Part shown: positions 10,558-21,413 of the stretch, one piece after another
Numbering within the stretch: the stretch's first letter is position 1
Layout of the letters: each line of letters opens with the position of its first letter
Assembly: GCA_033439685.1 (NCBI GenBank)
Contig: JAUEDM010000003.1
Coordinates: forward strand, 4,680,001 to 4,744,000
Reading direction: 5' to 3'
Length of the DNA: 64,000 nt
Origin: Apodospora peruviana
Lineage: Eukaryota; Ascomycota; Sordariomycetes; Sordariales; Lasiosphaeriaceae
Translations under genes and position numbers: made by a program
The notes under the pieces: generated by a model
Databases searched by the model: none
Told to the model about the DNA's origin: nothing
The model's input: only the letters and a program-made list of their open reading frames with translations

Positions 10558-13356
10558 ATGCAGAACCAACCCCTTGGCTGGAGGACCAGGTGCTTCAGCG
10601 AGCTGATAGACGACAAGGCCCCAGAGATATCGCATGTGAAGAAGTGGGACGGTGCCGCGAGGGCTTGCTCTTCCTGGGACAATCTGCGGAGGGTGGGTTG
10701 ATGTTGCGCACCGCAGTACAAGAAACGGGGATGTGTTTGCTAACTTTGGTCGTATCGCAGGACCCGGAGCTCTGGTACCAGGACGGCAACTGCTTCGTCT
10801 ATCTTTACAAGAGAGGCCAGTCGCGCAGAGGACCGTCTTTCAAGCTCCCTTTCGATGCCTTGCTGGCAGCCCAATGCCATCCTCTCATTTCGCGATTCGT
10901 TACGCGAGATTTCTTGGAGTCGCCGGCGGCCAGCGCCGCTGCGCAAGAGGAGAATTTCGACCTCTTCCACATGGAAAATCCCAATAGCAGCCGAATCGAG
11001 CTGTATATTCCGTCCCCACCCATGGCGGACAGGGAGACGGCCCTGCGGTATTACCTCGCCATGCGCAACTTCTTTGCTTGGGTATTTCGGCGGTCAATGG
11101 TTGGAGAGCACCTCGGAACGTCGCTCATTTGGCTTCTGAATACCATGGCGCAGTTACGTAGCCCGGGCGAAGATAACATGGACGACTTGATCAGCTACAT
11201 GGACGAGGAGGGTTACCTCGACATGCGGAACCAACCTGTCCACGCCTTGGCCGTTCTTCACTTCGCCGAGTATTTTCAGTGTAGGGACCTGTATATTGAT
11301 GCGTCTACCCATTGCGTCGGCATGTGCGAGCAGCTCTTTGATATACCAGAGTATCAGGTACATTGTCCTTGCATGAGTGGTGGAGGTCGTTTTCTGACCA
11401 CCAACGCAGGTTCTCACCTCCATCACCCGAAAGCTCGTCCGCCAGGTCAAGAAAGAGATGGACCTGAAGCTCGCCCACGCCGGTGTAATGCTGCGCAATT
11501 TCCTCGAAGACGACCTTTCAGAAGCAAATATCGGACTCACGTCGGGCGGACGAGCACACCTCGAGCGTTTCCGGTCCTTCCTCCTGGCTTACTTCACCAA
11601 CAGACTCGGGTACTACCCACCGGTGCCAGTCGAGGATAATCACAACCACGCGTTCGAGCCCGAAGTTTATCGCGTCATGCGTGAGGATTTCGAGGCACTC
11701 TACGAGTATCTGGTCGATTGGAGCTTTACTGCGACGGACAACAGCAACGTGCCCTTGTTGGCGCAGGGCGGAATCTGCGCACTGCAGAGTGTCCATAGCT
11801 TCGACGTACGAAACCGGTTTCCCCCGCTCGCTAACCCGTTACCGTTGCTCCCCGAGATCGTACCGCCCTCATCATCGCTCGCAACGAGGAGGATATCCTG
11901 GCTCAACAAGGTGGACAAACTCAAGCCGGATCAGCGGCTTGTCGCCCACTCGGCTCTGGTGAAAGCGACGAACAAGACCGACCCAAAGATCTTGAAGAAC
12001 CAGCTTGTGATGACGTACCGAAGATTCGAGGAGGATTCCATCTTCTCGCCGCTCAAAGCCGACCGCTACGAAAAGTTGTCGCAGGTGGACGCGCGCAAGA
12101 TCAGGTGGATCTTGATCTACTCAACCTACCAGGTTCTGCGGAGCTGTACGGAGCCGCCTCCCGAGTGTCACGATACCGAGGGGGTCAGGTACCACATCGC
12201 CGTGAGCGTCGCGGGCCTCCCGCCATGGGGGGAAGAACAGCAGCGGCGGCGGCCTCTTTCCATCATCCCCGAGGCGGTGGACGACAACCATGGGTGTCGC
12301 ATGTCAATGTCGGTCCCAAGCATGCCGACACCATCCCCGCTAGTTGCATCAGCGGCGGCGGCGGCGGCAGCAGCCTACGAGATCAAGCCCGATATCGATT
12401 ATTTTGCCTTGACACACAGGGGAGACAATTCCCCACCGCACGTGGCGGCAGAAGACATCACGCCTCCAATTGTTGGCAGCAGCAAACTCCTGCCGACTAG
12501 AATCCCGCCCCGGGTGCGCAGTCTGAATAACACCTTCCGGCGGTCTCTCCAAATCTTCAGTAGCGGCAACAATAACAGCAACAACAACGCGTTAGATAGT
12601 ATCGAGCAGCAGCCACCACCCCCGTTCCGGGTATGTGCGCCGGCTGCGTCCCGCAATCGCGTCTCGTCGTTCCACGAGATCGTGGTCCAAGGCTACGGAA
12701 ACGGCACCAACGACGTCTGTGTAGATCATCACGAGACGCTACTCCACGAGACGATGTCGACCTCTGATAGTAACCACCAGCAAGCGCTACGATCCCCCTC
12801 GACATCATCAACTTCGTCGGATAACTCTGACGCGCCGTCGGCGGTGTCAACGGTTTCGACGACACCGAGCTCGACGCGGACGTATTACAGCGCCGCAGCC
12901 TACGCGGATGCGGTCTGTGCTGATGATGACGACGGTTCGCCTTCGGCAGCCTCAGGCCATCGGTCATCACTACTCGCCGCCGATCTGCTGGCAAGTAGAG
13001 GTAGTAGCGGCGTGTATTCCCTCCCACTACTAGAAGAAGAAGAGGAAGAGGAGGAAGAGGAGGAAGAGGAGGAAGAAGTACCACCACCGGCCCTGCCTCG
13101 CAAAAACAGCAGGCGGAGGTTGAGCGCGATGCACCCTAACCCGCTGAGGATCCGGAAGGGTTCGCCGACAACGCAGGAAGCCACCCCGGACGTGCCGGAT
13201 GGATGGCAGGATATCGAGCTGACTGTGGGAGACGATGGGGCAACACGTAAGGATGAGGCTGTGGTTGAGTATAGTGATGTGTGGTCACAGTATGCGGATG
13301 TGGGCGGCTTGACGGAAGCTTCAACCTCGTCGACCAGTTCGAGGAGGAACTCGTGA
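10558..13356 (+). CDS. DUF8004-type fungal protein
   Basis: Exons 10558-10692, 10761-11357 and 11410-13356 give 892 residues; both introns (68 and 52 bp) fall between codons. The first exon encodes MQNQPLGWRTRCF and leads into VKKWDGAARAC..WDNLRRDPELWYQDGNCFVYLY, the conserved opening of the DUF8004 family in ascomycetes. Conserved sequence runs to about residue 540. Beyond it lies low-complexity Ser/Asn/Ala-rich sequence with an uninterrupted run of Glu at about residues 785-802, then a short conserved-looking tail. No membrane segment or signal peptide is visible. Function is unknown in the literature I can recall. A broken inverted copy of exon 2 lies at about 13640-13800, showing local duplication. 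Start choice rests on splice phase and family similarity. Confidence 0.8.
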
Positions 13357-14286
13357 GAGTTTTGTGGCCATCGTGTCATCTCGTTTGTTGGTTGTCCTTT
13401 TTTTTGGTTCTCTGTTTCTTCTGATACCCTACGATCTCCTTGCGTGTTTCTGTCTTCTGCTGTGTTAATTGCCAATGTTAGATCTCTTTCTTCGGATCAT
13501 GGAGTTTGATATATCGATGTGTGGCGCTTGGGATATAATAGGTGAAAGAGTGCAACTATTTTCCCGTCAATTTGGCGGAACAATGTTCATACTTAATCTC
13601 CTAACTGTGAACAGGCTTGTCATGCTGCATCTTCTGGCGACTTCAACACCTCTCGCGCAACGAATCGCGAAATAAAAGGATGGTATTTGGCTGGCAGTAA
13701 TAAGGCGTCCAATGGTGGGGGTGAAAAGCACTCTTTCTACGCAACAGCCCTCTCTGGTAGAGATGGACGAAGCAGGTGCCGTCTCGGGGTTGGACCATCC
13801 AATATAGCAGCTGCTCACTTTCCACTACATCGTCCACGCTGGTTCATGATTTGACATTGGCCTCGAAGTTCTAGTTAGTACTGAAGACATGGAATCGATA
13901 TCTGGTGCCGATCCCTTCATCAAATCTGAGTCCTGACGGTGTCTAACCGCCACGGGGCTGGACCAACTCCGACCAAGGTCATCATTACAAACCGTACCTG
14001 ATCGGTCTCGGGTAACAATAACGGTAGCAAATCACTTTGTCAACACTAAGAACATGTTCAAAGAGAATTCGAAGCACAGCAATATGGCACGAGCAGCGAG
14101 AAGCACATTTTTTTAGTAAACCCGAGAGAGAACCAAGCTTGTTTTGTGGAGGGTACAAGCTAGACTAGACGCCGTTCCTTTTTTGGCTGATATGCATGCA
14201 TGATTGCAAAGATCCCAAAACTGAATATCAATCCCAACCTGACCCCGGATGCTCCAGCCAACAAAACAAACGCTGCTGCTCAACTC
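13357..14286. other. Intergenic region holding a gene fragment
   Basis: Convergent region between the DUF8004 gene and the eS7 gene. Apart from the decayed exon copy annotated separately, nothing coding is visible. Confidence 0.6.
13640..13800 (-). pseudogene. Inverted, decayed partial copy of the DUF8004 exon 2
   Basis: Read on the minus strand, this stretch encodes RDGTCFVHLYQRG followed by frame loss, matching QDGNCFVYLYKRG of the intact gene 3 kb upstream. At the DNA level the match covers roughly 10763-10925 of the parent, with best conservation over TTTCGCGATTCGTT and the following bases. It lacks flanking exons and has indels, so it cannot make the domain. Inferred origin: local inverted duplication followed by decay. 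Confidence 0.65.
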
Positions 14287-15278
14287 TTAAAACTCAGCAG
14301 CACCAGACTGCGGGAACTCGAAGAGAACACCACGGCCAGTGAGGCGTCTGTAGACCTCAGAGTAGGTGTCGAGTCTGTAGTCAACACCGCCACGCTCCTT
14401 CTCGTCGAGGATGACCTTGAGGGTCTTGGAGCCGTCCTCCTTGGTGCGGAGGCGCTTGCCGACAATCTCGACGGGGTAGACGAGGTCGGTCAGGATGGCG
14501 TCGTGCACAGCAGTAAGAGTGCGCGAACGGGGGCGCTTCTGCTTGAGGGTGTTGCGCGAGCGGGTGGAGCGCTTAGGGCGGGGCAGGATGCGGCGCGAAG
14601 CGAGGATCAGGACATGGCGGTCAGAGAACTTCTTCTCCAACTCGCGGGTCAGGCTGTTCAGTTGCATCAGTATCCCTATGGCATGCACAAGTCGAGAGGC
14701 AGAGCCAACTTACCGCTGCTGGACGCGGTGGAAGCCCTGCAGGGAAGGGACGGGGACAAAGATGACAATAGCCTTCTTGCCGTGGCCAACCTCGATCTAT
14801 TTCAGATCCAAAGTCAGCATGCGAGCTCCAGGATGACAATGCACTCCTTGGACCGCTTCCCGTCCTATTCCACGAGCCCTCTTATGGTTGTCTTGATGTT
14901 TATTATGGCCGTCGGGCGAAACAAGCGGACCCCCGGCGACGAGGCGCCGCTGGTTACGCCCGCTGTCCAAATATTCAATCAATTTTCCCCAAATTGTGAC
15001 ACGCTCGGCCCACGGCGAGAGCATAATGACGCCCGTCGTAGCCTGGAACAGGATTTTCGGGTGCGTGGTTCGTGGATTGCGCAGTCGCGGATGCGGTGTG
15101 TTCAGCGGCTTCTCACCTCACGGGCAGACACGAACTGCAGAGGCCGGAGGGCAACCTTGAGGTCGGCAGTGTTGGTCTCGAGATCGTAAAGAGCGCCAGC
15201 AATGCTGGTCTCCAGCTCAGAGGGGTTCTGGCGGGACGGGCTGTTCGTCGCGATCTTGTTGAGCTGGGGGGCACTCAT
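14287..15278 (-). CDS. rps7: 40S ribosomal protein eS7
   Basis: Three exons on the minus strand, 15278-15117, 14796-14714 and 14653-14287, give 203 residues, the normal eS7 length. The introns are 320 bp (after GTGAGA) and 60 bp (after GTAAGT). The protein starts [15 protein letters not shown] and contains the family's conserved blocks: [45 protein letters not shown] and the C-terminal [17 protein letters not shown]. eS7 is a small-subunit ribosomal protein needed for 18S rRNA maturation. The long first intron near the 5' end is common in fungal ribosomal protein genes. The gene diverges from the membrane-protein gene at 15665 across a 386-bp shared promoter. Identification is firm. Confidence 0.95.
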
Positions 15279-15664
15279 GTTGGCGGTTGTCGTCGATATT
15301 CCGGTCGGGTCGGTCGTTGCGAAGAAATTGCCAAACTGCGCTCCAAGTTCTGGGGATAAAACTCGAAATCGAGGAGCGCGGGTCTAGGGTTTGCAAGCCC
15401 TGGATGGAAAGGTGCGAATTGGAGAAGCTAACGTAAGCGAACTTTTGGTTGCCCCACATGAAAAGGCGGTGGGGTTCTGCCAAGAGATTCTGCCAGTCCG
15501 TCTCAAGAATTCTCCGGCCAGCAATGGCCCAAGCTCCCACTCGGCCAAGCTCCAAAAATGGAGAACGAAGATCCCTTGACTCCTTGAGATTCTGACGACG
15601 TCCTTCCGATCACGACATTACCGGTTTCACAGCCATCTTTCTGTATTATCCCGATCCAACCGCG
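15279..15664. promoter_or_regulatory. Short bidirectional promoter region
   Basis: Only 386 bp separate the eS7 start codon from the divergent membrane-protein start codon, so both promoters must lie here. I did not identify a specific factor site. Confidence 0.5.
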
Positions 15665-16168
15665 ATGGCTGACGACAAGAAAGCCCCCATCCCGGGCGTA
15701 GCGACAACCGGTTTCGCGCTCCCGTTCGTCTACCGACTCTTCTTTCTCCTCGTCGAACCCATCTCGGCCCTCATTGGCGCCTACTACGCGTATTTCGATC
15801 AGTCCTTCTACCTCAAGCTCACCCATGCCGCTTCCGCCCCTGAGCCCATCCCTCTCGGGACCACCATTGTCATGTCACAGCTTGCGAACCTCTACCTCTT
15901 CTTCGCCATCAATGAGTGCCTGGTGCTACGATCGACCACCGACTTGCGCGTCTGGAAAAGAGTGCTGTTTTGCCTCCTCGTCGGCGACCTTGGGCATCTA
16001 TACTCAGTTCGGGAACTCGGGCCGCAGATATACTGGAGCGTGACCAAATGGAACGCCATTGACTGGGGCAATATTGCTTTTGTTTACCTCGGGGCATCAA
16101 TGAGGATCGCTTTCCTCGCCAATGTCGGCCTTGGTGCCAAAAGCAGAAAGGTGAAGAGAGCTGCTTGA
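15665..16168 (+). CDS. DUF7704-like four-helix membrane protein
   Basis: A single exon of 167 residues beginning MADDKKAPIPG. The sequence FVYRLFFLLVEPISALIGAYYAYF opens the first membrane helix; further hydrophobic segments lie near 67-88, 98-115 and 133-155. This layout and the YRLFFLxxEPxSAxxGAYYA signature match a small fungal integral membrane family (DUF7704). The C-terminus is short and basic (KSRKVKRAA) and probably cytosolic. No enzymatic motif is visible. The ATG has CGCG before it and is the only plausible start. Function unknown; the family name is from recall and moderately sure. Confidence 0.75.
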   Translation: MADDKKAPIPGVATTGFALPFVYRLFFLLVEPISALIGAYYAYFDQSFYLKLTHAASAPEPIPLGTTIVMSQLANLYLFFAINECLVLRSTTDLRVWKRVLFCLLVGDLGHLYSVRELGPQIYWSVTKWNAIDWGNIAFVYLGASMRIAFLANVGLGAKSRKVKRAA

Positions 16169-16916
16169 TAGCGGTCAACGACGCGTTCCCTTCTTCACGG
16201 CCCTGCCAAACTCCCATTTGGATTTACTGGCATGCACTGGGCAGCTGGGAGTTCACGCTCTGCAACCCTCGCCCTCTCGTCACTCCCGGTCGAGCTCATT
16301 TGTCTCCCGGAAGGCGAAACGGTGTCTCCTCCTAATCTGCAATCCAGGTGCGGTGGTTGATGGACCCCAACAAGCTGAGTCCGCTTGTGGGGTGTCGGTT
16401 CCTCTCTTCAATAGCACGTAGTTCACGACGTGGTTTGGGCATCCGACGGGAGTCCTGGTTACCATCGCGTGGTATACAAGCTACCAACTATCCCAAAGCT
16501 TCCTCTTTGTACCATGATTTCGCGACGCCGAACAGCAGAGGACATGGATTCGAGAACGGGTTCAACTTATTCTGAGCAGGAGACTGTATGATATTTTTCT
16601 TCGAATGCGGAGACTGACCAGACAACTCTGCGATTATGGGTAATTCAGTTCGATGGGCGAGTGTTGGTACTCTGACTCCACTTGCGCGGAGTTTCCCGGG
16701 TTCTGTTGGTTCGAGAGCGGAGAGACGAGGTTCTGTTGATTATCATGGTGTCGACGAGCCCGTTCCAGGGTGGCCCAGATTTTCCCCGGGTTGACAGGAC
16801 CTGGGTTTGGATTTAAAACTGTACCAAACCCATGCTGTACTCTCCACTCCTCCAGGCCCTCGGCTTTTCCTGCCTCGTTCTCTTCTTTTCTCTGGCCAGT
16901 CGTATCAGCCCGATTC
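16169..16916. other. Convergent intergenic region, 750 bp
   Basis: No coding, RNA or repeat signal I can support. Confidence 0.5.
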
Positions 16917-17493
16917 CTACAGGAGAACCTCGAGTGCAACGACACTACCGATGACGATGCCGGCGATAAGACCGCTCGATAAGGTCGTTGGTGCTTGAGT
17001 CACTGTTTGTTGGCACTGTCGTCGAGTTACTTGGTATCATTGGTGAATCTGGTGCTGTACTTGGTGTCCAGTGCTGACCGAGATAATCCCCTGCCGCTAA
17101 ATACGGTTCGAGGGTGTCGGAACGAATGTCGAGATGCATATCCGAACCGGCGAAATTGTTGCTCAGCCGGTAGCCACCGCCGTTTGCCCATTTGTCGAAT
17201 CGCCAATACTGTCCTGGATACTGATCGTTTGTGGTCCCCATATACAGCATACCACTGTTCCTGCCATTGCTGCTGATGACGTCGAACGCAAAGGGCCGGC
17301 CTTTGGGCAGTATGTGCATCCGGTAGTACGATGCCAACTTCGTCTGTGTCAGAAACCAGTGGTCGTTAGAGATGAGTCTGGCGGTAGAGTCCATGACCGG
17401 TGCTGTGTCGTTGAAGACGATACCAAACGCGTAATCACTGCCGGTGAGATTGTTGGTCAGAATGTACGTCTTGGATATGTCCATGGTCTGCAT
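16917..17493 (-). CDS. R-type (ricin-B-like) lectin-fold protein with C-terminal membrane anchor
   Basis: Exon 1 is 17493-17061 and encodes a beta-trefoil-like carbohydrate-binding domain of the type common in small fungal proteins: YILTNNLTGSDYAFGIV, ISNDHWFLTQT, YRLSNNFAGSDMHLDI and GDYLGQHWTP. Read without splicing the frame ends in a basic tail. A 58-bp GT..AG intron (17060-17003) instead joins exon 2 (17002-16917) and gives a hydrophobic end, SGLIAGIVIGSVVALEVLL, for a total of 172 residues. That tail is what relatives of this family usually have. No signal peptide is visible, so it may be tail-anchored, or an upstream exon may be missing. There is no catalytic domain. The spliced model is inferred but phase-consistent. 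Confidence 0.65.
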
Positions 17494-18323
17494 CGTCGTC
17501 GTCGGTAGCTGCTGCTATGGTCTATTTCCGCAAAGGTTGCCATGGTCCTTACTCAGGGACTCGCACATCAAATACAACCGGCCGGCTCTGAAGGTCAGAC
17601 AAAGGTAGGGTCAAGTGGTCCAAGAGCACAAAGATTTCTTTGTGGACTCGGTCCTGACATCAGACCTGGTCCAGGAAACTTGCCATCGGCACACCCTAAC
17701 TGGACGTGTCCAGTGCAAGGCAGGCCAAAAGCCAATGCTTGCGTTGTTGGATTATATGATGGTAGTACCATCGTCACGCCTTTCCCTTGAGCCTCATAAG
17801 CCCCTGGGTAAGAGGGAGAACAGTCTTAGCCAGGGGTCAAATCCCACGTTCGTCCTCGGGTCAGTCCCGATCTCGGGACCACATCCACGTCCCACTGTTC
17901 GCCTGCCAAGACCGGACAGGGCGAGAAGCCATTCTGATTTGTGGGAAAATCGGCATGCCTGTTTGCCTGCGGGGATATCCACCCCCTGCAGAGCTTTCTC
18001 CAGATGCATGGCGGGGTCGACGAGATGAGGGGAAAGAGGTGCTTCACGATAGCAGTGGAATTAATTGGACATTGGAGTTTATGACGTGAATAAGCAGTCT
18101 TCACAAGCAGCGAGATGTTCCTCAGGGGAAGCTAGTGAGCTCGAAGGTGGGGGGCAGCATGAGCTCGCTGCAGGTTCGTGTCCAAATAAATGACACTGCC
18201 TTGCCGTGTTTAAACTGGCGGGCATCCTCCTTCTCTACGTCGCTAATTTGTTCTTTTTGCTTCTCCCCTCATCCAAAATTTTGTTCCTCCATATACCCTC
18301 GTGTGTGTTGTTCTCTGACCAAA
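17494..18323. other. Divergent intergenic region, 830 bp
   Basis: Upstream region of the lectin-fold gene (minus) and the alcohol dehydrogenase gene (plus). No further gene is visible. Confidence 0.5.
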
Positions 18324-19582
18324 ATGCCTTACCCAGACAAGTTTACAGGTTTTCAGGTGAATGGACCTGAGACCTGGAAGGAGTTCCACAAGAACGAGTT
18401 CCAGCCCAAGCCGTTTGGCGACTACGATGTCGACATCAAGATCGAGTGCTGCGGTGTTTGCGCCAGTGATATCCACACCATCAGCGGCGGATGGGGAGAA
18501 CAACACTTCCCTTTGGCTGTCGGCCACGGTGCGTTATTTGCCCCTGGGCCTTCTTTGTGTCAGTGATGGTGTGATCCCGTGTTCAGGGGACGGCACGTTG
18601 GTTCTGTTGTTTGCTAACGATTGGCTTCCGCAGAAATTGTTGGAAAGGCGCTCCGTGTTGGTCCCAAGGTGACCTTAATCAAGGAAGGCCAGCGCGTCGG
18701 CGTCGGTGCCCAATCTTACGCCTGCCTTGAGTGCCGCCAATGCAAGAACGACAACGAGACGTACTGCAAGCACCAACTCGACACATACGGTGCCGTATGG
18801 CCCGACTCGGGCGTTGTGTCACAGGGCGGATACTCTTCTCACGTGCGGACACATGAGCACTGGTCCGTGTCTTTTGTTCTCGCCTGAGTTTGCCCACACT
18901 CGGCCTTGTAGCTGACCACGGCTTCCGTTCTAGGGTCTTCCCGATTCCCGACGCACTTCCCAGCCCCATCGCAGCGCCCATGCTCTGCGCCGGCCTGACC
19001 GCCTACTCGCCCCTGGTACGGAACGGCTGCGGGCCGGGCAAGAAGGTCGGCATCGTCGGCCTCGGCGGCATCGGCCACTTCGGCGTGCTCTTCGCCAAGG
19101 CGCTGGGTGCCGAGGTCTGGGCCATCAGCCGCTCGCACGCCAAGGAGACCGACGCGCTCAAGATGGGCGCCGACGGCTTCCTCGCGACCTCGGACAAGGG
19201 CTGGAACGAGCCGCACGCCATGACGTTCGACCTGATCGTCAACACGGCCAACAGCTTCGAGGGGTTCGATCTCGACGCCTACCTGAGCCTGCTGGACGTG
19301 CACGCCAAGTGGGTCAGCGTCGGCCTGCCCGAGGGCGACGGCATCAAGGTCCGCAACCAGACGTTCCTGAGCAACGGGTGCTTCTTTGGCTCGTCGCATC
19401 TCGGCAGCAGGAAGGAGACGCTCGAGATGCTGCAGCTTGCGGCCGACAAGGGGATCAAGACGTGGGTGGAGGAGCATCCCATCAGCGAGAAGAACTTGGC
19501 CGAGGTGATGACCAGGCTGGACAAGAACGACGTGCGGTATCGGTTCTGCATGACGAACTATGATGAACAGTTTGGTGCGTAA
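18324..19582 (+). CDS. Zinc-dependent, NADP-type alcohol dehydrogenase (ADH6/cinnamyl type)
   Basis: Exons 18324-18528, 18634-18862 and 18934-19582 encode 360 residues. The enzyme belongs to the medium-chain dehydrogenase/reductase family that reduces aldehydes with NADPH in the cytosol. Catalytic zinc ligands are Cys46 (GVCASDIH) and His68-Glu69 (GHE, split by intron 1); structural zinc is held by Cys99, Cys102, Cys105 and Cys113 (YACLECRQCKNDNETYC). The Rossmann motif GLGGIGHFGV is followed by AISRS, whose Ser-Arg fits NADP preference. Length equals yeast Adh6/Adh7. Bases 19000-19500 are clearly more GC-rich than the surroundings, a codon-usage effect of strong coding. Substrate is not predictable beyond medium-chain or aromatic aldehydes. 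Confidence 0.92.
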
Positions 19583-20643
19583 AAATTGTGGGTGATAGCT
19601 TCCAAGAAATTGTCAAAATGGCATTATATCTCAGCTTGCTACATTGCATTCGTTGTGCCAGTCTTTCGATTAATGAGGAGCCCATATGTTCATATTATGC
19701 TACTATTGGGCTCCATGAGATAATAAGGAATGGTTGCTTCCACCACGCTTTGAGTGTTTGAAGCAACCGTTGTATTTGACATCTGGTCAGTTTGAAACGC
19801 TTACTCGATATATTCAGCTGAACTCCGAGTCGTGTTCCCCGGAATTTCCTTATACTAGCTGTCTTTTGTTGTCTGTGGAAGCTCAACTGTAAACTTTAAG
19901 CTTACCATAGGCACGGGCAAACACCAGCCCAAAAGCCCGAGGGCGACTACCTTACCTAATAATAGTAAACTAGATGTTTACACCCACGATCTCGTTCATA
20001 ATGATCCATATCCACTCTAAAATGGGTATTACTTCCATGTCGTCGGCTCCGAGGCGACGGGCTCTCCCTCAACGATCTCGCTTCTTCTCCCTTCAGGTGT
20101 AATCACAGTATCATCATGTTCAAATTTAGTCTCATACTACTGCCCTTCTACCTTGGCCTGCATGTGGGAGAAGTGGAAGCGATTGACATCGATTATCACC
20201 CACGGCGGCAGCGATGATACCAAGTTCCCACTGCTTGTGAAAGATGCCGCCGCAGACAGCTGTGTCGTGTCACATTGAATCTAACAGGTGCCCTAATCTG
20301 TGTGCCAACGGCAACGGCTCTCTGAATTGCGACACTTCTTATGTGAGGAAATTTCCTGTCAAAACAACATGTTTTTGCTTGTGAATTAGTCTGGTAACCT
20401 TGAGATGTGTAAATAGTGCTGGGCGAAGCGATTCTCTCGAAAGAGTGGCCGCGAGGCGAGATGACGGCGACCAGCACAGTGGCGGCCAGGAGTCTAGGTA
20501 ATATACAAGGCACCCAGTTTTGTACTTTACCTGCAATATTATGTAAACAAATAGCCCTCCAGTACCAATAGAATAAAGCCAAGGGGGAGAAAAGCTTGCA
20601 ACTATATCCCCCCTGGCGCTACATATCATCCAGGGCCACTCAT
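19583..20643. other. Convergent intergenic region, 1.06 kb
   Basis: Relatively AT-rich. Open frames here are short and unsupported; no RNA gene was seen. Confidence 0.5.
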
Positions 20644-21413
20644 TCAGATCATCAGCGCTCCGCCAACACCAACGACAGCGGCCGCAACCCCAAGCCCGGC
20701 AACAAGAACCATATTCGCATCCCCCGTCCTCCTCGGCATAGCACCCCCCGTCGAAGAGCTCGTCTTTTGGGTCGGTGTCGTGATGTAGTTCAGCCCGCCG
20801 GTGATGGTGACAGGGACCATGCTCCCCTTAACATCCGTAACCGTCTGGCCAAATGTGAAGGCAGTCGTGTACGCCTCATCGTCAATGATATCGAGAAAGG
20901 ACCTGATCGAGTTCACGCTGCCTGTACACGTCGCGGCATTGGGCCCGTTGCTGGTGCACGTCGCGTGTACGTCACTGTTTCCGTTACGCAGTCAGTCATA
21001 AAATTCTCTAGGTAGGGGGCTTGAGATCTGCTATTAGGTAGTAGTAGGTAAGGTGAACTTATTTACCCATCGTAAGTACGATATGTGGTTTGACCGTCAG
21101 TGACGTGAGTGCCCAGAAGCGAAGACGTGCCGCCCACGACAAGTGGCCACGGCATCCCGGACTTGACAGTGACGGTGGCGAACCCGAAGAACTCGCACTC
21201 GGGGTTGTCTTTGCCCAAGTTGCTGCAGTCGAGTCGGATCACAGTTTCGGACCGGGCATTGACGGTCTGGATGTTGCCGTACACCTCGTTGGTTTTTGTC
21301 ATGTTGAAGAGGTACATTGTGGTAGTCAACGCGGTGCTTGTCTGCGCCTGAGCGAGCCAGCTGTTGGTGATTAGAGCTGCTGCTGCTGTCAGGAGAGGGT
21401 AGAGGCGAGCCAT
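20644..21413 (-). CDS. Small secreted GPI-anchored protein
   Basis: Exons 21413-21067 and 20974-20644, joined across a 91-bp intron, encode 225 residues. An N-terminal signal peptide (MARLYPLLTAAAALITNSW, cut near AQA-QTS) is followed by a Thr-rich extracellular domain with four Cys visible (DCSN, ECEFF, ATCTS, ATCTG) and several N-glycosylation sequons. The end is a Ser/Thr linker and a hydrophobic tail, NMVLVAGLGVAAAVVGVGG, typical of a GPI signal. It is likely a cell-wall or plasma-membrane surface protein. I do not recognise a named family. The splice joins GGT across the boundary and is phase-consistent. Confidence 0.75.

Noticed and set aside
14200..15189. 329-residue open frame on the plus strand
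   Set aside because: Antisense to the clearly identified eS7 gene; its openness reflects the biased codons of that gene.
17790..17850. tRNA-like stretch with GGGGTCAAATCCCA
   Set aside because: Resembles a B box, but no acceptable A box, acceptor stem or anticodon arm could be paired.
18839..19477. 212-residue minus-strand frame
   Set aside because: Shadow of the GC-rich alcohol dehydrogenase exon.
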